This document shows, in pieces, positions 17,244-26,213 of a stretch of 52,049 bases of DNA. The DNA is taken from positions 1 to 52,049 of the forward strand of contig JANQQW010000081.1 of NCBI GenBank assembly GCA_028284885.1, written 5' to 3'. Under the pieces are notes generated by a model that saw only the letters and a list, made by a program, of their open reading frames with translations, was not told the DNA's origin and ran no database searches. The stretch comes from Planctomycetaceae bacterium. GTDB lineage: Bacteria > Planctomycetota > Planctomycetia > Planctomycetales > Planctomycetaceae. How positions within the stretch are numbered: position 1 is the stretch's first letter; the number at the start of each line of letters is the position of its first letter. A program made the translations under genes and the position numbers.

Positions 17244-19472
17244 ATGCCGATCACCCGCCGCGACGCAATGCGATATCTCGCTGGTTCCATCGCCCTCGGA
17301 GCCGTTCAGGGAGGGGGGACGCCCGCCCTGGCCGAAGGCGTGCCGCGAGTCTTCGAGGAAGGGAAACTGCCGGACGACGTGCGGTTCGAGCCGCCGAAGG
17401 ATCTCAACGGGTTCTTCCCGTTCGAGCCGGCGGCGTCCGCCGACGAGTGGGCGAAGCGGGCCGAGTTCGTTCGGCGGCGGATCCTCGTCGCGGCCGGGCT
17501 CTGGCCGAAGCCGGAGCCGGTGGAGGTCGAGCCGAAGTTCGGGACCACGGTCGAGCGGGACGACTACCTCGTCACGCCCGTCCGCTTCGAGAGCACGCCC
17601 GGGCTGTGGGTGACCGGCAGCCTGTACGAGCCGCGACACCGCCACTCGGCGAAGGCCCCCGGCATCCTCTGCCCGCACGGGCACTGGTCGAACGGGCGGT
17701 TCCACGACCACGGCGAGCGGATCAAGAAGGAGATCGAGTCGGGGGCCGAGAAGTTCGAGGTGGGTGGTCGGCATCCGCTGCAGGCCCGTTGCGTGCACCT
17801 CGCCCGCATGGGCTGCATCGTGTTCCACTACGACATGCTGGGCTACGCCGACTCCGCTCCGATCTCGGAACACCTCGCCCACCGCTTCGCCGAGCAGCGG
17901 CCGGAGATGTCCAAGCCGGACCACTGGGGCCTCTACAGCGCCCAGGCGTGCCTGCGGTTGCTCAACCCGCTCGGCCTGCAGACGCTGAACTCGCTCCGCG
18001 CGCTTGACTGGCTCGCCGCGCGACCCGACGTCGACCGCAGCCGGCTCGGCATCACCGGGGCCAGCGGCGGCGGCACGCAGACCTTCCTGCTCACGGCGAT
18101 CGACGACCGAGTCTCCGCGGCGTTCCCGGCCGTGATGGTCTCGACCGCCATGCAGGGGGGCTGCACCTGCGAGAACGCGCCGCTGCTCCGCGTCGAGACC
18201 GGGAACGTCGAGTTCGCCGCCCTCACCGCCCCCCGGCCGCTCGGACTCTCCGCCGCGAATGACTGGACCAAGGAGATGCCGACCAAGGGCATCCCGCACC
18301 TCGAACGTCACTACGAGATGCTCGGCGTCCCGGAGCGGGTCCGCGGGAAGTACTTCGACTTCGGCCACAACTTCAACGCGGTCAGCCGGGCCTACATGTA
18401 CGAGTTCTTCAACGACGCCTTCGACCTCGGGATCGAGTCGCCGATCGTCGAGAAGGACTTCGAGCCGCTGAGCGTCGAGGAGATGACGGTCTGGAGCGAA
18501 CGAACGCCGAAGCCCGAGGCCACGCCCGAGGCCGAGATTCGCATCCTCTCCCGGCTGGCCGAGAGCGACGCGAAGCAGATCGACTCGCTCACGCCGGCCG
18601 ACGCGGCGTCCCTTGCCGAGTACCGCCGTGTCGTCGGCGGTGCCGTGGAGGTCATGGTCGGCCGCGAACTGCCGAAGTGGGAGAGCATCCAGTACGACAA
18701 GGTCGCGGACACACCCGGTCCCGGATACCTGCACTACACCGCCAAGCTGTCGCTGAAGAAGTCGGCGGAGCAGGGGGCCGGCGAGCAGTTGCCGAGCACC
18801 TTCTTCTACCCGGAGGCGTGGAAGGGGCCGGTCGCCATCTGGATCGACGGCCGCGGCAAGTCCGCGCTCTACGACGCCAAGGGCGAACCGGTCCCCGCCG
18901 TCTCGAGACTCGTCGAGGAGGGTGTCTCCGTCGCCTCGGTTGATCTGTTCGGCACCGGCGAGTTCCAGAAGGACGGCAAGCCGATGACCGAGTGGCGGAA
19001 GGTCGAGAACCCGCGCGAGGCCCCAGCGTTCACGCTCGGCTACAACCACTCCCTGTTCGCCCAGCGCGTGCACGACGTGTTGACGCTCCTCTCCTTCGTC
19101 GCAGGGCACGACCTCGAACCATCGACCGTCTCGTTGATCGGGACCGGTGGGGCCGGGCCGGTCGTCGCCGCGGCGGCGGCCGTCGTCCGTGACTCCGTCG
19201 ACCGGCTCGCCGTCGACACGGGCGGGTTCCGCTTCGCGACCCTCGAGAACTGGCGTGACGCGAGCCTCTGGCCCGGGGCCGTCAAGTACGGTGACGTCCC
19301 CGCGCTGCTCGCGCTCGCCGCTCCCACACCGCTGTGGGTGGCCGGGGAGAAGCAGCTGCCGGCGATCGTGACTCGTTCCTACGCCGGTGCCGGCAAGCCC
19401 GCGAACGCGTCCCTCTTCCGCGGGAAGCCCGCCGACGTCGCCGACGAACTAGCGGAGTGGGTGGTCGGCTGA
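17244..19472 (+). CDS. Tat-exported tandem alpha/beta-hydrolase (acetyl xylan esterase-like)
   Basis: From the ATG at 17244 the product is 742 residues. The leader [15 protein letters not shown] has the twin arginine. The first half is an acetyl-xylan-esterase/dienelactone-hydrolase-like domain: [11 protein letters not shown], then GASGGG with nucleophile Ser274 and GHNFN with probable catalytic His375. The second half (about 500-742) again looks like an alpha/beta hydrolase ([22 protein letters not shown]), but its nucleophile elbow reads GTGGAGP with no serine, so that copy is probably inactive. Secreted relatives remove acetyl or other ester groups from polysaccharides. The membrane-protein gene lies 62 bp upstream. 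Confidence 0.85.
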   Translation: MPITRRDAMRYLAGSIALGAVQGGGTPALAEGVPRVFEEGKLPDDVRFEPPKDLNGFFPFEPAASADEWAKRAEFVRRRILVAAGLWPKPEPVEVEPKFGTTVERDDYLVTPVRFESTPGLWVTGSLYEPRHRHSAKAPGILCPHGHWSNGRFHDHGERIKKEIESGAEKFEVGGRHPLQARCVHLARMGCIVFHYDMLGYADSAPISEHLAHRFAEQRPEMSKPDHWGLYSAQACLRLLNPLGLQTLNSLRALDWLAARPDVDRSRLGITGASGGGTQTFLLTAIDDRVSAAFPAVMVSTAMQGGCTCENAPLLRVETGNVEFAALTAPRPLGLSAANDWTKEMPTKGIPHLERHYEMLGVPERVRGKYFDFGHNFNAVSRAYMYEFFNDAFDLGIESPIVEKDFEPLSVEEMTVWSERTPKPEATPEAEIRILSRLAESDAKQIDSLTPADAASLAEYRRVVGGAVEVMVGRELPKWESIQYDKVADTPGPGYLHYTAKLSLKKSAEQGAGEQLPSTFFYPEAWKGPVAIWIDGRGKSALYDAKGEPVPAVSRLVEEGVSVASVDLFGTGEFQKDGKPMTEWRKVENPREAPAFTLGYNHSLFAQRVHDVLTLLSFVAGHDLEPSTVSLIGTGGAGPVVAAAAAVVRDSVDRLAVDTGGFRFATLENWRDASLWPGAVKYGDVPALLALAAPTPLWVAGEKQLPAIVTRSYAGAGKPANASLFRGKPADVADELAEWVVG

Positions 19473-19617
19473 GGCCGTTCCCCTGCTGACGAACGATTTC
19501 TCCGTAACGCACGGGCCCCGTCTGCGCTTGGACTGCCGCGTCCGATCCTTCCGCGAACTGCGAGAAGCGAGAGGGCGAGGACCAGTTCAGCAAGCACGCA
19601 CACCCGGAGACTCGGAG

Positions 19618-20451
19618 ATGTCCACGCACACACCGCCCACGAGACGAGTCCGTCGCGGATTCACGTTGATCGAACTGCTCGTCGTGATCTCGGTCATGGC
19701 GATCCTCGTCGGGCTGCTGCTGCCCGCCGTTCAGAAGGTCCGAGAGACCGCCGCACGCAGCCAGGCACGCGGCAACTTCAAGCAGCTCGCGATCGCGATC
19801 ATCAACTACCAGAACTCGGCTCGCGTCCCGCCCTCGACGCTCGCGGAGGTGGTGGCGTTCGTCGAGGACTCTGAACTCCGTGATCGGCTCGTCGTCGAGA
19901 AGGAGGGCGTGGCCGCCGACGGATACCTGTTCACGCTGGAGCAAACGCCGAAGGGGGTCGCGGTTCTCGGAGTGCCCGCCCATCCCACCCTGAGCCGGTA
20001 CGGCGGCTTCGTGCTCGTCTCCGAACGCCCGATCGTCGAGGAGTTCAAGACCCCCGACGCCGACGAAGTCGTCGAGGAGTCCCACGCCCGGATTCGCGAG
20101 TCGGCGGGACGACTCGTGCTCGCCACGATCGAAGGCAGCGACCTGAAGGCCGACGAGGCCATGGAGGTTCTTCGCGGAGAGATCGACCCCGACGCCGAGA
20201 AGGAGGCCCGAGCCGTTCTCGATGCGGACGCCGACGGCCAGTTCACTCTCGCCGACGTCCTGTGGCTCGGCGGAACGGAGGACGAGGCCGAGAACGACCT
20301 CCAGGTCTTCTTCCGCACGGTCGCGGCCGAACTCCACGTGGGCGAGTACGGCGAACGGCCGGAACTCGTCGGCGTACGGATGCCCCGGGAGACCCCGTCG
20401 GCCGAAGTCGTCGTCGAGGCCGTCGGAGCCGCGTTGGACGCGGAGAGGTAG
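19618..20451 (+). CDS. Prepilin-like protein with a dockerin/EF-hand-like calcium loop
   Basis: The ATG at 19618 gives 277 residues. The N-terminus has the type IV prepilin signature [19 protein letters not shown] (residues 12-30), with a peptidase site after Gly14 and Phe15 as the methylated residue. The rest is soluble and highly acidic. Residues 202-213 read [12 protein letters not shown], with Asp at loop positions 1, 3, 5 and 12, like a dockerin/EF-hand calcium loop. It lacks the H-X9-DG ending of DUF1559 proteins, so it is a separate pseudopilin-like type. It would be anchored in the inner membrane or assembled into a pseudopilus. A hairpin terminator follows. Confidence 0.82.
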   Translation: MSTHTPPTRRVRRGFTLIELLVVISVMAILVGLLLPAVQKVRETAARSQARGNFKQLAIAIINYQNSARVPPSTLAEVVAFVEDSELRDRLVVEKEGVAADGYLFTLEQTPKGVAVLGVPAHPTLSRYGGFVLVSERPIVEEFKTPDADEVVEESHARIRESAGRLVLATIEGSDLKADEAMEVLRGEIDPDAEKEARAVLDADADGQFTLADVLWLGGTEDEAENDLQVFFRTVAAELHVGEYGERPELVGVRMPRETPSAEVVVEAVGAALDAER

Positions 20452-20477
20452 GGAGAACGCGAGGCCTGACCACCGGC

Positions 20478-20506
20478 CGCCCGGTCCGAGTTCCTCGGGC
20501 CGGGCG
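20478..20506. terminator. Strong hairpin between convergent genes
   Basis: CGCCCGGTCCGAG (20478-20490) and CTCGGGCCGGGCG (20494-20506) pair over 13 bp with one G-T pair around a TTC loop. It lies between the convergent prepilin-like and amidohydrolase genes. There is no T-tract on either side, so it is a probable two-way transcription barrier rather than a classical terminator. Confidence 0.6.
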
Positions 20507-20536
20507 TTCGACGTCTGCTGGTCGGCGTTCGTCGAC

Positions 20537-21505
20537 TCAGGCGGATCTCGTGACCCACTTGTAAACCGACTTCGCGTTTCCGGCGAAGTACTTTCGGAGG
20601 GCGACGTCGCCCTTCGTCGAGAAGTAGTCCGTGACGATCTTCTGGACCGTGAACAACGAGCCGCCCCGTTCGCAGACGGGCCAGTTGCTGCCGTAGACCA
20701 CGCGGTCCTCGCCGAACACCTTCCAGAGGTGGTCGAGCGTCGGGGCGTAGAAGGCGACGTCCTTCGGCGACTCGCCCGTCTTCCGCCCCCGCGACGCGGC
20801 CTCCACCAGGCCGGAGACCTTGCAGTAGACGTTCTCGTGCGGCCCGAGCGGCGACATGCGGCGTTCCCACTCGACGACGGCGTTCGACCGTTCGCCGGTC
20901 AGGACCGGGTTCGCCATGTGGTCGATCACGATTCGCAGCTTCGGGATCCGTTTCGCCAGCGTCTGCACGTTCTCGAGCGGAGCCCGGTTCCCCAGCAGGT
21001 CGATCGACAGGTCTCGGTCGGCCAGCAGGGTGAGGCGTTTCTCGATCTTCGAGTCCTCGAGCGCCGCGGCGACGTCGGCACTGCGGATGCGTATGCCGCG
21101 GAACAACTCGTTCTCCGCGAAACGGTCGACGAGCACAGCGAACCGGTCTTCGAGCAGCGGCAGCCGGCCGACGAACCCGACGATGAACGGGTCCTCCTTC
21201 GCCAAGTCGAGAATCCACTGGTTGTCCTCGACCCGTTCGCTCGCCTCGACGACGACGGTGCCGGTGACCGGCGTCGGCGTCCGCTCGGCACGGTAGTGCT
21301 TCGGGAGAACGGTCCGGTACAGCGGCGACCCCTTCGGCGGCCACGGAACCCCCTCGGGCCGGGTCGGATCGTAGAAGTGGGTGTGCGTGTCGACGATCGT
21401 CAGCCGGTCCGGTTCGTCGGCGGGCAGGGCGTTCGGCAACGCCGTCGCGAGGGCGGCCGCTCCGGTCGTGGCGAGGAAGGCTCGTCGGTCGATCGGTCGT
21501 GTCAT
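20537..21505 (-). CDS. Tat-exported amidohydrolase (amidohydrolase_2, COG3618 type)
   Basis: From the ATG at 21505 the product is 322 residues with a Tat leader (MTRPIDRRAFLATTGAAALA). The metal motif VDTHTHFYDP follows at about residues 38-47. A second histidine lies in VIDHMANP and a late YGSNWPVC holds the conserved aspartate region (Ser/Asn-Trp-Pro). The family covers lactonases and decarboxylases such as 2-pyrone-4,6-dicarboxylate lactonase and L-fuconolactonase-like enzymes. A lactone hydrolase in sugar catabolism is the best guess. Its start overlaps the stop of the upstream phosphatase-cyclotransferase gene by 4 bp (ATGA). It ends the long minus-strand cluster. Confidence 0.88.
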   Translation of the reverse strand: MTRPIDRRAFLATTGAAALATALPNALPADEPDRLTIVDTHTHFYDPTRPEGVPWPPKGSPLYRTVLPKHYRAERTPTPVTGTVVVEASERVEDNQWILDLAKEDPFIVGFVGRLPLLEDRFAVLVDRFAENELFRGIRIRSADVAAALEDSKIEKRLTLLADRDLSIDLLGNRAPLENVQTLAKRIPKLRIVIDHMANPVLTGERSNAVVEWERRMSPLGPHENVYCKVSGLVEAASRGRKTGESPKDVAFYAPTLDHLWKVFGEDRVVYGSNWPVCERGGSLFTVQKIVTDYFSTKGDVALRKYFAGNAKSVYKWVTRSA

Positions 21506-22875
21506 GGTCCTGGGGCCTCGTTCTCGAGTGCCTTCACGCGAATCTGGAAGACGCGGGGCCAGTTCTTCCCGGTGACGAACAGCCGCCGCTTCTCCGCGTC
21601 CCACGCGATGCCGTTCAACACGTGGTCACGGGCCTCGCGAAGCCGAGCCGGGAAGAGCTGTGAGCAGTCGATCCAGCCGAGGACGCGGCCGGTCTTCGGG
21701 TCGATCCGCGCGATGAAGTCGCTGTACCAGACGTTGGCGAGGATCTCGCCGTCCACGTACTCGAGCTCGTTGAGGTCGTCGACGGGCTGGGAGCCGTCTC
21801 GCACCGGAAGTCGTCTCGCGACGCGGAACGTCTTCGGGTCGAGGAACCGCAGTTCGCTGGTTCCGTCGCTCATCACGAGGTGCGTGCCGTCGTGCGTCAG
21901 GCCCCACCCCTGCCCGGTGTACCGAAAGGTGCTCTTGCGGCGAAGCGTCTTGCGGTCGTACACGAGCCCGAGCCGTGCCTTCCACGTCAGCTGGATGAGC
22001 TCGTCCCCCACGCTGACGAGCCCCTCGCCGAAGTGCCGACGGCCGAGCTGTGTCAGCTGCTTCGGCCGCCCGCTGGCGATCTCGACCCGACGCACCGTCG
22101 ACTGCCCGTAGTGCCCGGTGCTCTCGTAGAACTCCTCGTCGTGGTACACGAGGCCTTGGCAGTAGGCGTTCCGGTCGTGCGGGTACTCGGCGACGACCTC
22201 GATCTCGTGCACCGGCGCGGTCCTTCCCGTCCTGGAGCCCTCGGCCGCACCGCCCTGCAAAAGCCAAGTCGCTCCGACGCCGGTCCCGATCAACACGCCG
22301 GCGACCGCGATCCACAGCCACCGCGTGGTCCCCACCGGGGCCGTCGCTCGACCGGACTCGATTGTCTCGCCTGCCATCGACGGCTCCGTCGTTCGGTTCG
22401 ACCCCGATTGTGGGCGATGCCCCGGACCGGGTAAATCCCAGCAGTTGCCGTTGACCACTTCACTCACCTCCTTCCACAGCGAGGTGGAGACGTAAGTCGG
22501 ACAGAACGCGGCCACCTCTCGCAGCGACTCTTCGCAGCCGATCCCGCGCACGATTGCCCAGGCGGCCGCGACGACCGTCGGCGTACGGCTCAGGCCGGCA
22601 CTGCAGGTCACGAGCGTGGGGATGCGCTCGCGGAACAGGACGGCCACGGTGGAGATGCAGAGGCGAAGTCGCGGTGCGTCGTTGCCGGAGTTGTCGACGA
22701 GAGGGAACCGGAGTTGGACGAACCCTCGACCAATTCGAGCCGGCGGCTCGTCCGCCGCCAGCTCGACGACCGCCTCGACACCGACGGAGTGCAGCTGACG
22801 CTGGTCCTGCAGGTCACCAACGCCGCCGGTCCAGATCGGTTCGTCCCCAAGCCGGTGCATCTCCAGTCTCCACAC
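21502..22875 (-). CDS. Dual-specificity-phosphatase-like domain fused to glutaminyl-peptide cyclotransferase
   Basis: One uninterrupted frame of 457 residues from a GTG at 22875, placed directly after the previous stop. Residues 1-145 resemble a small dual-specificity protein phosphatase, with the Cys-x5-Arg loop CSAGLSRT at 91-98 and a possible general acid Asp61. The usual His before the Cys is Thr. A linker follows, then a membrane helix at about 185-206 and a glutamine cyclotransferase propeller (YPHDRNAYCQGLVY, ESTGHYGQSTVRR, DDLNELEYVDGEILANVWYSD). Glutaminyl cyclase forms N-terminal pyroglutamate on exported peptides. An ATG at 22377 (MAGETIES) could start a separate 291-residue cyclotransferase, so this is either a true fusion across the membrane or two genes without a stop between them. 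Confidence 0.8.
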   Translation of the reverse strand: MWRLEMHRLGDEPIWTGGVGDLQDQRQLHSVGVEAVVELAADEPPARIGRGFVQLRFPLVDNSGNDAPRLRLCISTVAVLFRERIPTLVTCSAGLSRTPTVVAAAWAIVRGIGCEESLREVAAFCPTYVSTSLWKEVSEVVNGNCWDLPGPGHRPQSGSNRTTEPSMAGETIESGRATAPVGTTRWLWIAVAGVLIGTGVGATWLLQGGAAEGSRTGRTAPVHEIEVVAEYPHDRNAYCQGLVYHDEEFYESTGHYGQSTVRRVEIASGRPKQLTQLGRRHFGEGLVSVGDELIQLTWKARLGLVYDRKTLRRKSTFRYTGQGWGLTHDGTHLVMSDGTSELRFLDPKTFRVARRLPVRDGSQPVDDLNELEYVDGEILANVWYSDFIARIDPKTGRVLGWIDCSQLFPARLREARDHVLNGIAWDAEKRRLFVTGKNWPRVFQIRVKALENEAPGP

Positions 22876-23778
22876 TCAGCCCGCCAAGTCGTCGTCCCAA
22901 GCCTTCACGACCGCGCTGTTGTCGAGCTGTCCGTGCCCGTCTCGCTCCAAGCTTGCCAGCAACCCGTGGTGCGTCGTCGACAACGGCAGTTCCACGTCGG
23001 CGCGTCGTGCCGCCTCGAGGATCAGGTCGACGTCCTTGCGATGCTGACTCAGTCGGGCCTGCGGCGTGAAGTCTCCGCGGATCATCTTCTCGGCCTTCGT
23101 GTCCATCACACGAGAGTGCGCGACACCCCCGCGGAGCACTTCGACGACGGCGTCCGGGTCGAGTCCCTGTGACCGTGCGAAGGCCAGCCCCTCGGCGAGA
23201 GCGGCTCGGTTGAGGCCCAGCACGAGATTGGCCACCAGCTTCATCGTCTGGCCGCTGCCGCACTCGCCGACGTGGACGGACCGGGCGGCCAGCACGTCGA
23301 GGAGGTCGCGGCAGCGAGTCACGTCCTCCTCGGAGCCGCCGACCATCACGAGCGCCTCGCCCCGGCGAAGCTGCTCGCTCGAACCGAGCACCGTGGCGTC
23401 GACCAGGGCGACGCCACGTTCCGCAAGTCTCCCACTCCACCCCCTCACGACCTCCGGGTCACCGGTCGTCGTGTCGACGACGACCTGCCCCGAACGCAGG
23501 ACGGGCAACGCCTCTGCGAGGACCCGGTCGACGACCGCCGAGTCGGGGAGACAGAGCAGGACACGAGCACATCGAGTCACCACGTCCGCGACGTCGTCGG
23601 CAACGGCGGCGCCGAGTTCCCGTAGCGCGACGCGTCGCTCTTCGCTGGCGTCGTGAACCACGAGCGAGTTCTCCGCGGTCATCAGTCGTTCGGCGATCGC
23701 CGTCCCGAGCAGCCCGGCGCCAACGAGGCCGACGCTCGCCGCGATTGGTTCCGGAGCCCCTGGCTCGAACGAGCTCAC
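22876..23778 (-). CDS. NAD(P)-dependent oxidoreductase, 3-hydroxyisobutyrate dehydrogenase family
   Basis: A 300-residue cytoplasmic beta-hydroxyacid dehydrogenase. The Rossmann motif GLVGAGLLG is at residues 17-25, the substrate loop is DATVLGSSEQLRRG near 127-140 (variant of the usual DAPVSGG), and the catalytic segment GSGQTMKLVANLV has Lys180 and Asn184. Members include 3-hydroxyisobutyrate, tartronate-semialdehyde and related dehydrogenases. The exact substrate is not given by the motifs. Its start overlaps the DJ-1 gene stop by 4 bp. Its stop touches the GTG start of the next gene, so it sits inside a tightly coupled operon. Confidence 0.9.
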   Translation of the reverse strand: MSSFEPGAPEPIAASVGLVGAGLLGTAIAERLMTAENSLVVHDASEERRVALRELGAAVADDVADVVTRCARVLLCLPDSAVVDRVLAEALPVLRSGQVVVDTTTGDPEVVRGWSGRLAERGVALVDATVLGSSEQLRRGEALVMVGGSEEDVTRCRDLLDVLAARSVHVGECGSGQTMKLVANLVLGLNRAALAEGLAFARSQGLDPDAVVEVLRGGVAHSRVMDTKAEKMIRGDFTPQARLSQHRKDVDLILEAARRADVELPLSTTHHGLLASLERDGHGQLDNSAVVKAWDDDLAG

Positions 23779-24338
23779 GCGTCACGCTGCCGTTCGAGGA
23801 GTCGAATCCACGGGCCGACGTACGCTCCGTTGTCGTGGAACGTCCGGCCGCTGACGACGTTGCCGTCGACCACGCAGGGCTCGTCGACGAAGATGCCGCC
23901 GCAGACCTCCAGGTCGAACTTGCACTTCGGCACGGTCGCCATCCGCCGCCCCTTCACGCAGTCGGCGTAGGCCGGAATCTCCACGCCGTGGCAGACGCTG
24001 GCGACCGGCTTGTCCGCCTCGAAGAAGTGCTTCGTGATGCGGACGAGATCCTCGTCGTAGCGGATGTACTCCGGGGCCCGGCCGCCGGAGAACAGGATGC
24101 CCGCGTAGTCCGCCGGATCGACGTCGGCGAAGGCGACGTCGGCCTCGATCGTGTACCCCTCCCACTCCTTGGTGATGGTCCAGCCCGGCTTCACCTCGTG
24201 CAGCACCATCTGGTACCGCCGCTTCTCCGGGGCCGCGACCACCGGCGTGAAACCGCCCTCCTGCAGCCGGTAGTACGGGTACATGGTGTCGAGCGTCTCG
24301 GCCGCGTCGCCGACGACGATCAGGACTCGTTCGGACAT
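23775..24338 (-). CDS. DJ-1/PfpI family protein
   Basis: This 187-residue protein has the class I glutamine-amidotransferase-like fold of DJ-1/PfpI. FSGGRAPEYIR contains the conserved Glu90, and the nucleophile elbow SVCHGVEIP contains Cys116 and His117. Later residues GRTFHDNGAYVGPWI are typical of PfpI-like members. The family includes glyoxalases/deglycases, chaperones and isonitrile hydratases. No signal peptide is visible. It is co-transcribed with the dehydrogenase (4-bp overlap) and lies 15 bp after the PhoD-like gene. A role in handling reactive aldehydes or glycated metabolites is inference. Confidence 0.9.
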   Translation of the reverse strand: MSERVLIVVGDAAETLDTMYPYYRLQEGGFTPVVAAPEKRRYQMVLHEVKPGWTITKEWEGYTIEADVAFADVDPADYAGILFSGGRAPEYIRYDEDLVRITKHFFEADKPVASVCHGVEIPAYADCVKGRRMATVPKCKFDLEVCGGIFVDEPCVVDGNVVSGRTFHDNGAYVGPWIRLLERQRDA

Positions 24339-24353
24339 CGGGGTCTCCGTGGG

Positions 24354-26213
24354 TCAGAAGCCGGGTTTCGCTCGGGCTCGAGCGTCTCGCGTCGTGATCG
24401 ACTCGGCGTAGACGAGCTTGCCGGTGTATCCGTCGTGCCAGCGGACGACGACCTGCGGCGCGTCGTAGGCGACCCACCGCGAACCGGGCCCGGACGGCCG
24501 GCCGACCTCGAGCACGTTGTTCACCTGCACCACGCCGTAGAACGTGTTCCGGATTCGCTGGTAGGGGAGGTCGTTCGGGAAGCCGGAGAGCCAGCGGAAC
24601 TCAACTTGGCGGCCCATGCTGTCGAACGTGCCGCCGCGGGGCGGGTTGCCGAGCGTGGCCCGTGGGTGCCCGGTCGAGCCGAGCGGGCCGCACATCATCT
24701 CCCAGACGTTGTCCGTGATGCGAACGCTCGCAGCGGCGTGGACGTCGCCGGTGAAGATCAGCACCGGCTTGTCGACCGAGTCGAGGAAGTCGATCAGCAG
24801 CTCGCGTTCGTGCAGGAACGACGGGAACCCGTCCCCCTTGTCGTCCTTGTTGGCACCGGGAGCGTCCGAGACGTGGGCGGCCGTGTGGTAGATCGTCCAC
24901 GGATCCGGGGAGATCAGGAACACGAAATCGGCATCCGTCTCGCGGACACCGTCCGTCAGCCACTTCCGCTGCGCGTCCCCGAGGATGAACAGGCTCGGAT
25001 CGCGGCGGTCCTTCGGATTGCGATTCGACCGCTCGCCGCGGGTGTCGAGAGCGAAGAAGTGGCAGTTGCCCACCCGCCAGTCGTAGTAGTGGTGAGTACC
25101 GACCGAGTAGGTTAGCTCTTCGTCGGCGCTCGCCGCCGGGGCGAATTCGAGGCGGTGCTCGTCGACGACGCGAACGAGCCGCCGCACGCCGGCGCTCTGC
25201 GGCCCCCCCTTCCGGCGAATCGAACCGGCCCCGCGCGTGTACGCACCGAGGTGAATCGTGCTCACGGTCCGCACGTCGAGCGTCGTGAAGTCGGCGTCCG
25301 GATCTAACAGCTCGGTTCCGCCCTTCGTCACCCGGCCCGTTCCCAGCCGGATCCGACCTGACTGCGGCCCCCGGTGGTTGGCCCACGCGAGGTACTCCTC
25401 GTACGGCCGCAACCCGAGGTCGCGAATCAGGTGCGGCCCCTCGCCGAGGCCGACCTGCCCGCATCCGTGGATGTCCCAGCCGACGTCGTGGTCGTCGAAC
25501 GTGAACAGCCCCGGCACGCGGCGGAGGAGGGCGTTGAACGACCGGCCACGCGAGAGATAGCGACGGTGGTTCTCGCGGACACCGTCGAGCGTGCCGTCAC
25601 GGCCCTCCTCGTAGATCACGTCACCGTTGACGACCGCGAACATCGCCTCGTCGCCGTGTTCGCAGAGAACGGTGTCGTACGCCGGCGGACTCGCGTACTG
25701 CCCGCCGCTCTTCACCGGCTCGTGCGAGGCACAGTGGCCGATCGCGAACCGCACGTTGAACAGCCCGGACGGGTTCAGCTTCTCGTCCCGAAACGTCTCC
25801 GCGTCCGGCAGCGTCCGAAACGACGGCCACGCATCGCGAGGACCGCCCCGGATGTCCGCGAGCGATTCGCCGATGCGGACGCCGTAGAAGTAGCGCGTGT
25901 TCGCCACGAGATCGACGAGATCGGCGACACCAGTGTTGTCACGACCGGCCAGCGTTCGCGACTTGACCCGCGGCGAGTCGTCGTCGAGCGGCAGGTGCGT
26001 GTCGTACAGCACCTCGAACTCCGCCACCCGCTGCGTCCGCACCCAGACTCGCACGGCGTTCGACGTCACGCGGCCGAGCAACGGGCCGTGCGTCAAGCCG
26101 GTCGTCTCGTACGGCAGAACGTCGTTCGCAACCGGGTCGGGCCAGTCACCGGCCACGACGCTCGCACTCGGCACAAAGAGGACGAGCGCGAGCACGAGTC
26201 GCCGAGTGCTCAC
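24354..26213 (-). CDS. PhoD-like alkaline phosphatase/phosphodiesterase, secreted
   Basis: The GTG at 26213 gives 619 residues with a Sec signal peptide (VSTRRLVLALVLFVPSASVVAG). It overlaps the stop of the TIM-barrel gene (GTGA), so coupling decides this start. The PhoD metallophosphatase pattern is clear: an N-terminal beta domain (GLTHGPLLGRVTSNAVRVWVRT), then AIGHCASHE, VNGDVIYEE, FTFDDHDVG, and near the C-terminus IFTGDVHAAASV. Metal ligands Asp and His are present in these motifs. PhoD enzymes use calcium and iron to hydrolyse phosphate esters outside the cytoplasm. The protein is longer than typical PhoD because of an insert near residues 290-380. Substrate unknown. Confidence 0.88.
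   Translation of the reverse strand: MSTRRLVLALVLFVPSASVVAGDWPDPVANDVLPYETTGLTHGPLLGRVTSNAVRVWVRTQRVAEFEVLYDTHLPLDDDSPRVKSRTLAGRDNTGVADLVDLVANTRYFYGVRIGESLADIRGGPRDAWPSFRTLPDAETFRDEKLNPSGLFNVRFAIGHCASHEPVKSGGQYASPPAYDTVLCEHGDEAMFAVVNGDVIYEEGRDGTLDGVRENHRRYLSRGRSFNALLRRVPGLFTFDDHDVGWDIHGCGQVGLGEGPHLIRDLGLRPYEEYLAWANHRGPQSGRIRLGTGRVTKGGTELLDPDADFTTLDVRTVSTIHLGAYTRGAGSIRRKGGPQSAGVRRLVRVVDEHRLEFAPAASADEELTYSVGTHHYYDWRVGNCHFFALDTRGERSNRNPKDRRDPSLFILGDAQRKWLTDGVRETDADFVFLISPDPWTIYHTAAHVSDAPGANKDDKGDGFPSFLHERELLIDFLDSVDKPVLIFTGDVHAAASVRITDNVWEMMCGPLGSTGHPRATLGNPPRGGTFDSMGRQVEFRWLSGFPNDLPYQRIRNTFYGVVQVNNVLEVGRPSGPGSRWVAYDAPQVVVRWHDGYTGKLVYAESITTRDARARAKPGF

Noticed and set aside
17232..19109. Long open frame on the minus strand opposite the tandem hydrolase
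   Set aside because: It is antisense to a well-supported gene, has low-complexity Arg/Val/Glu-rich composition and no family resemblance. Such frames are expected by chance in high-GC DNA.
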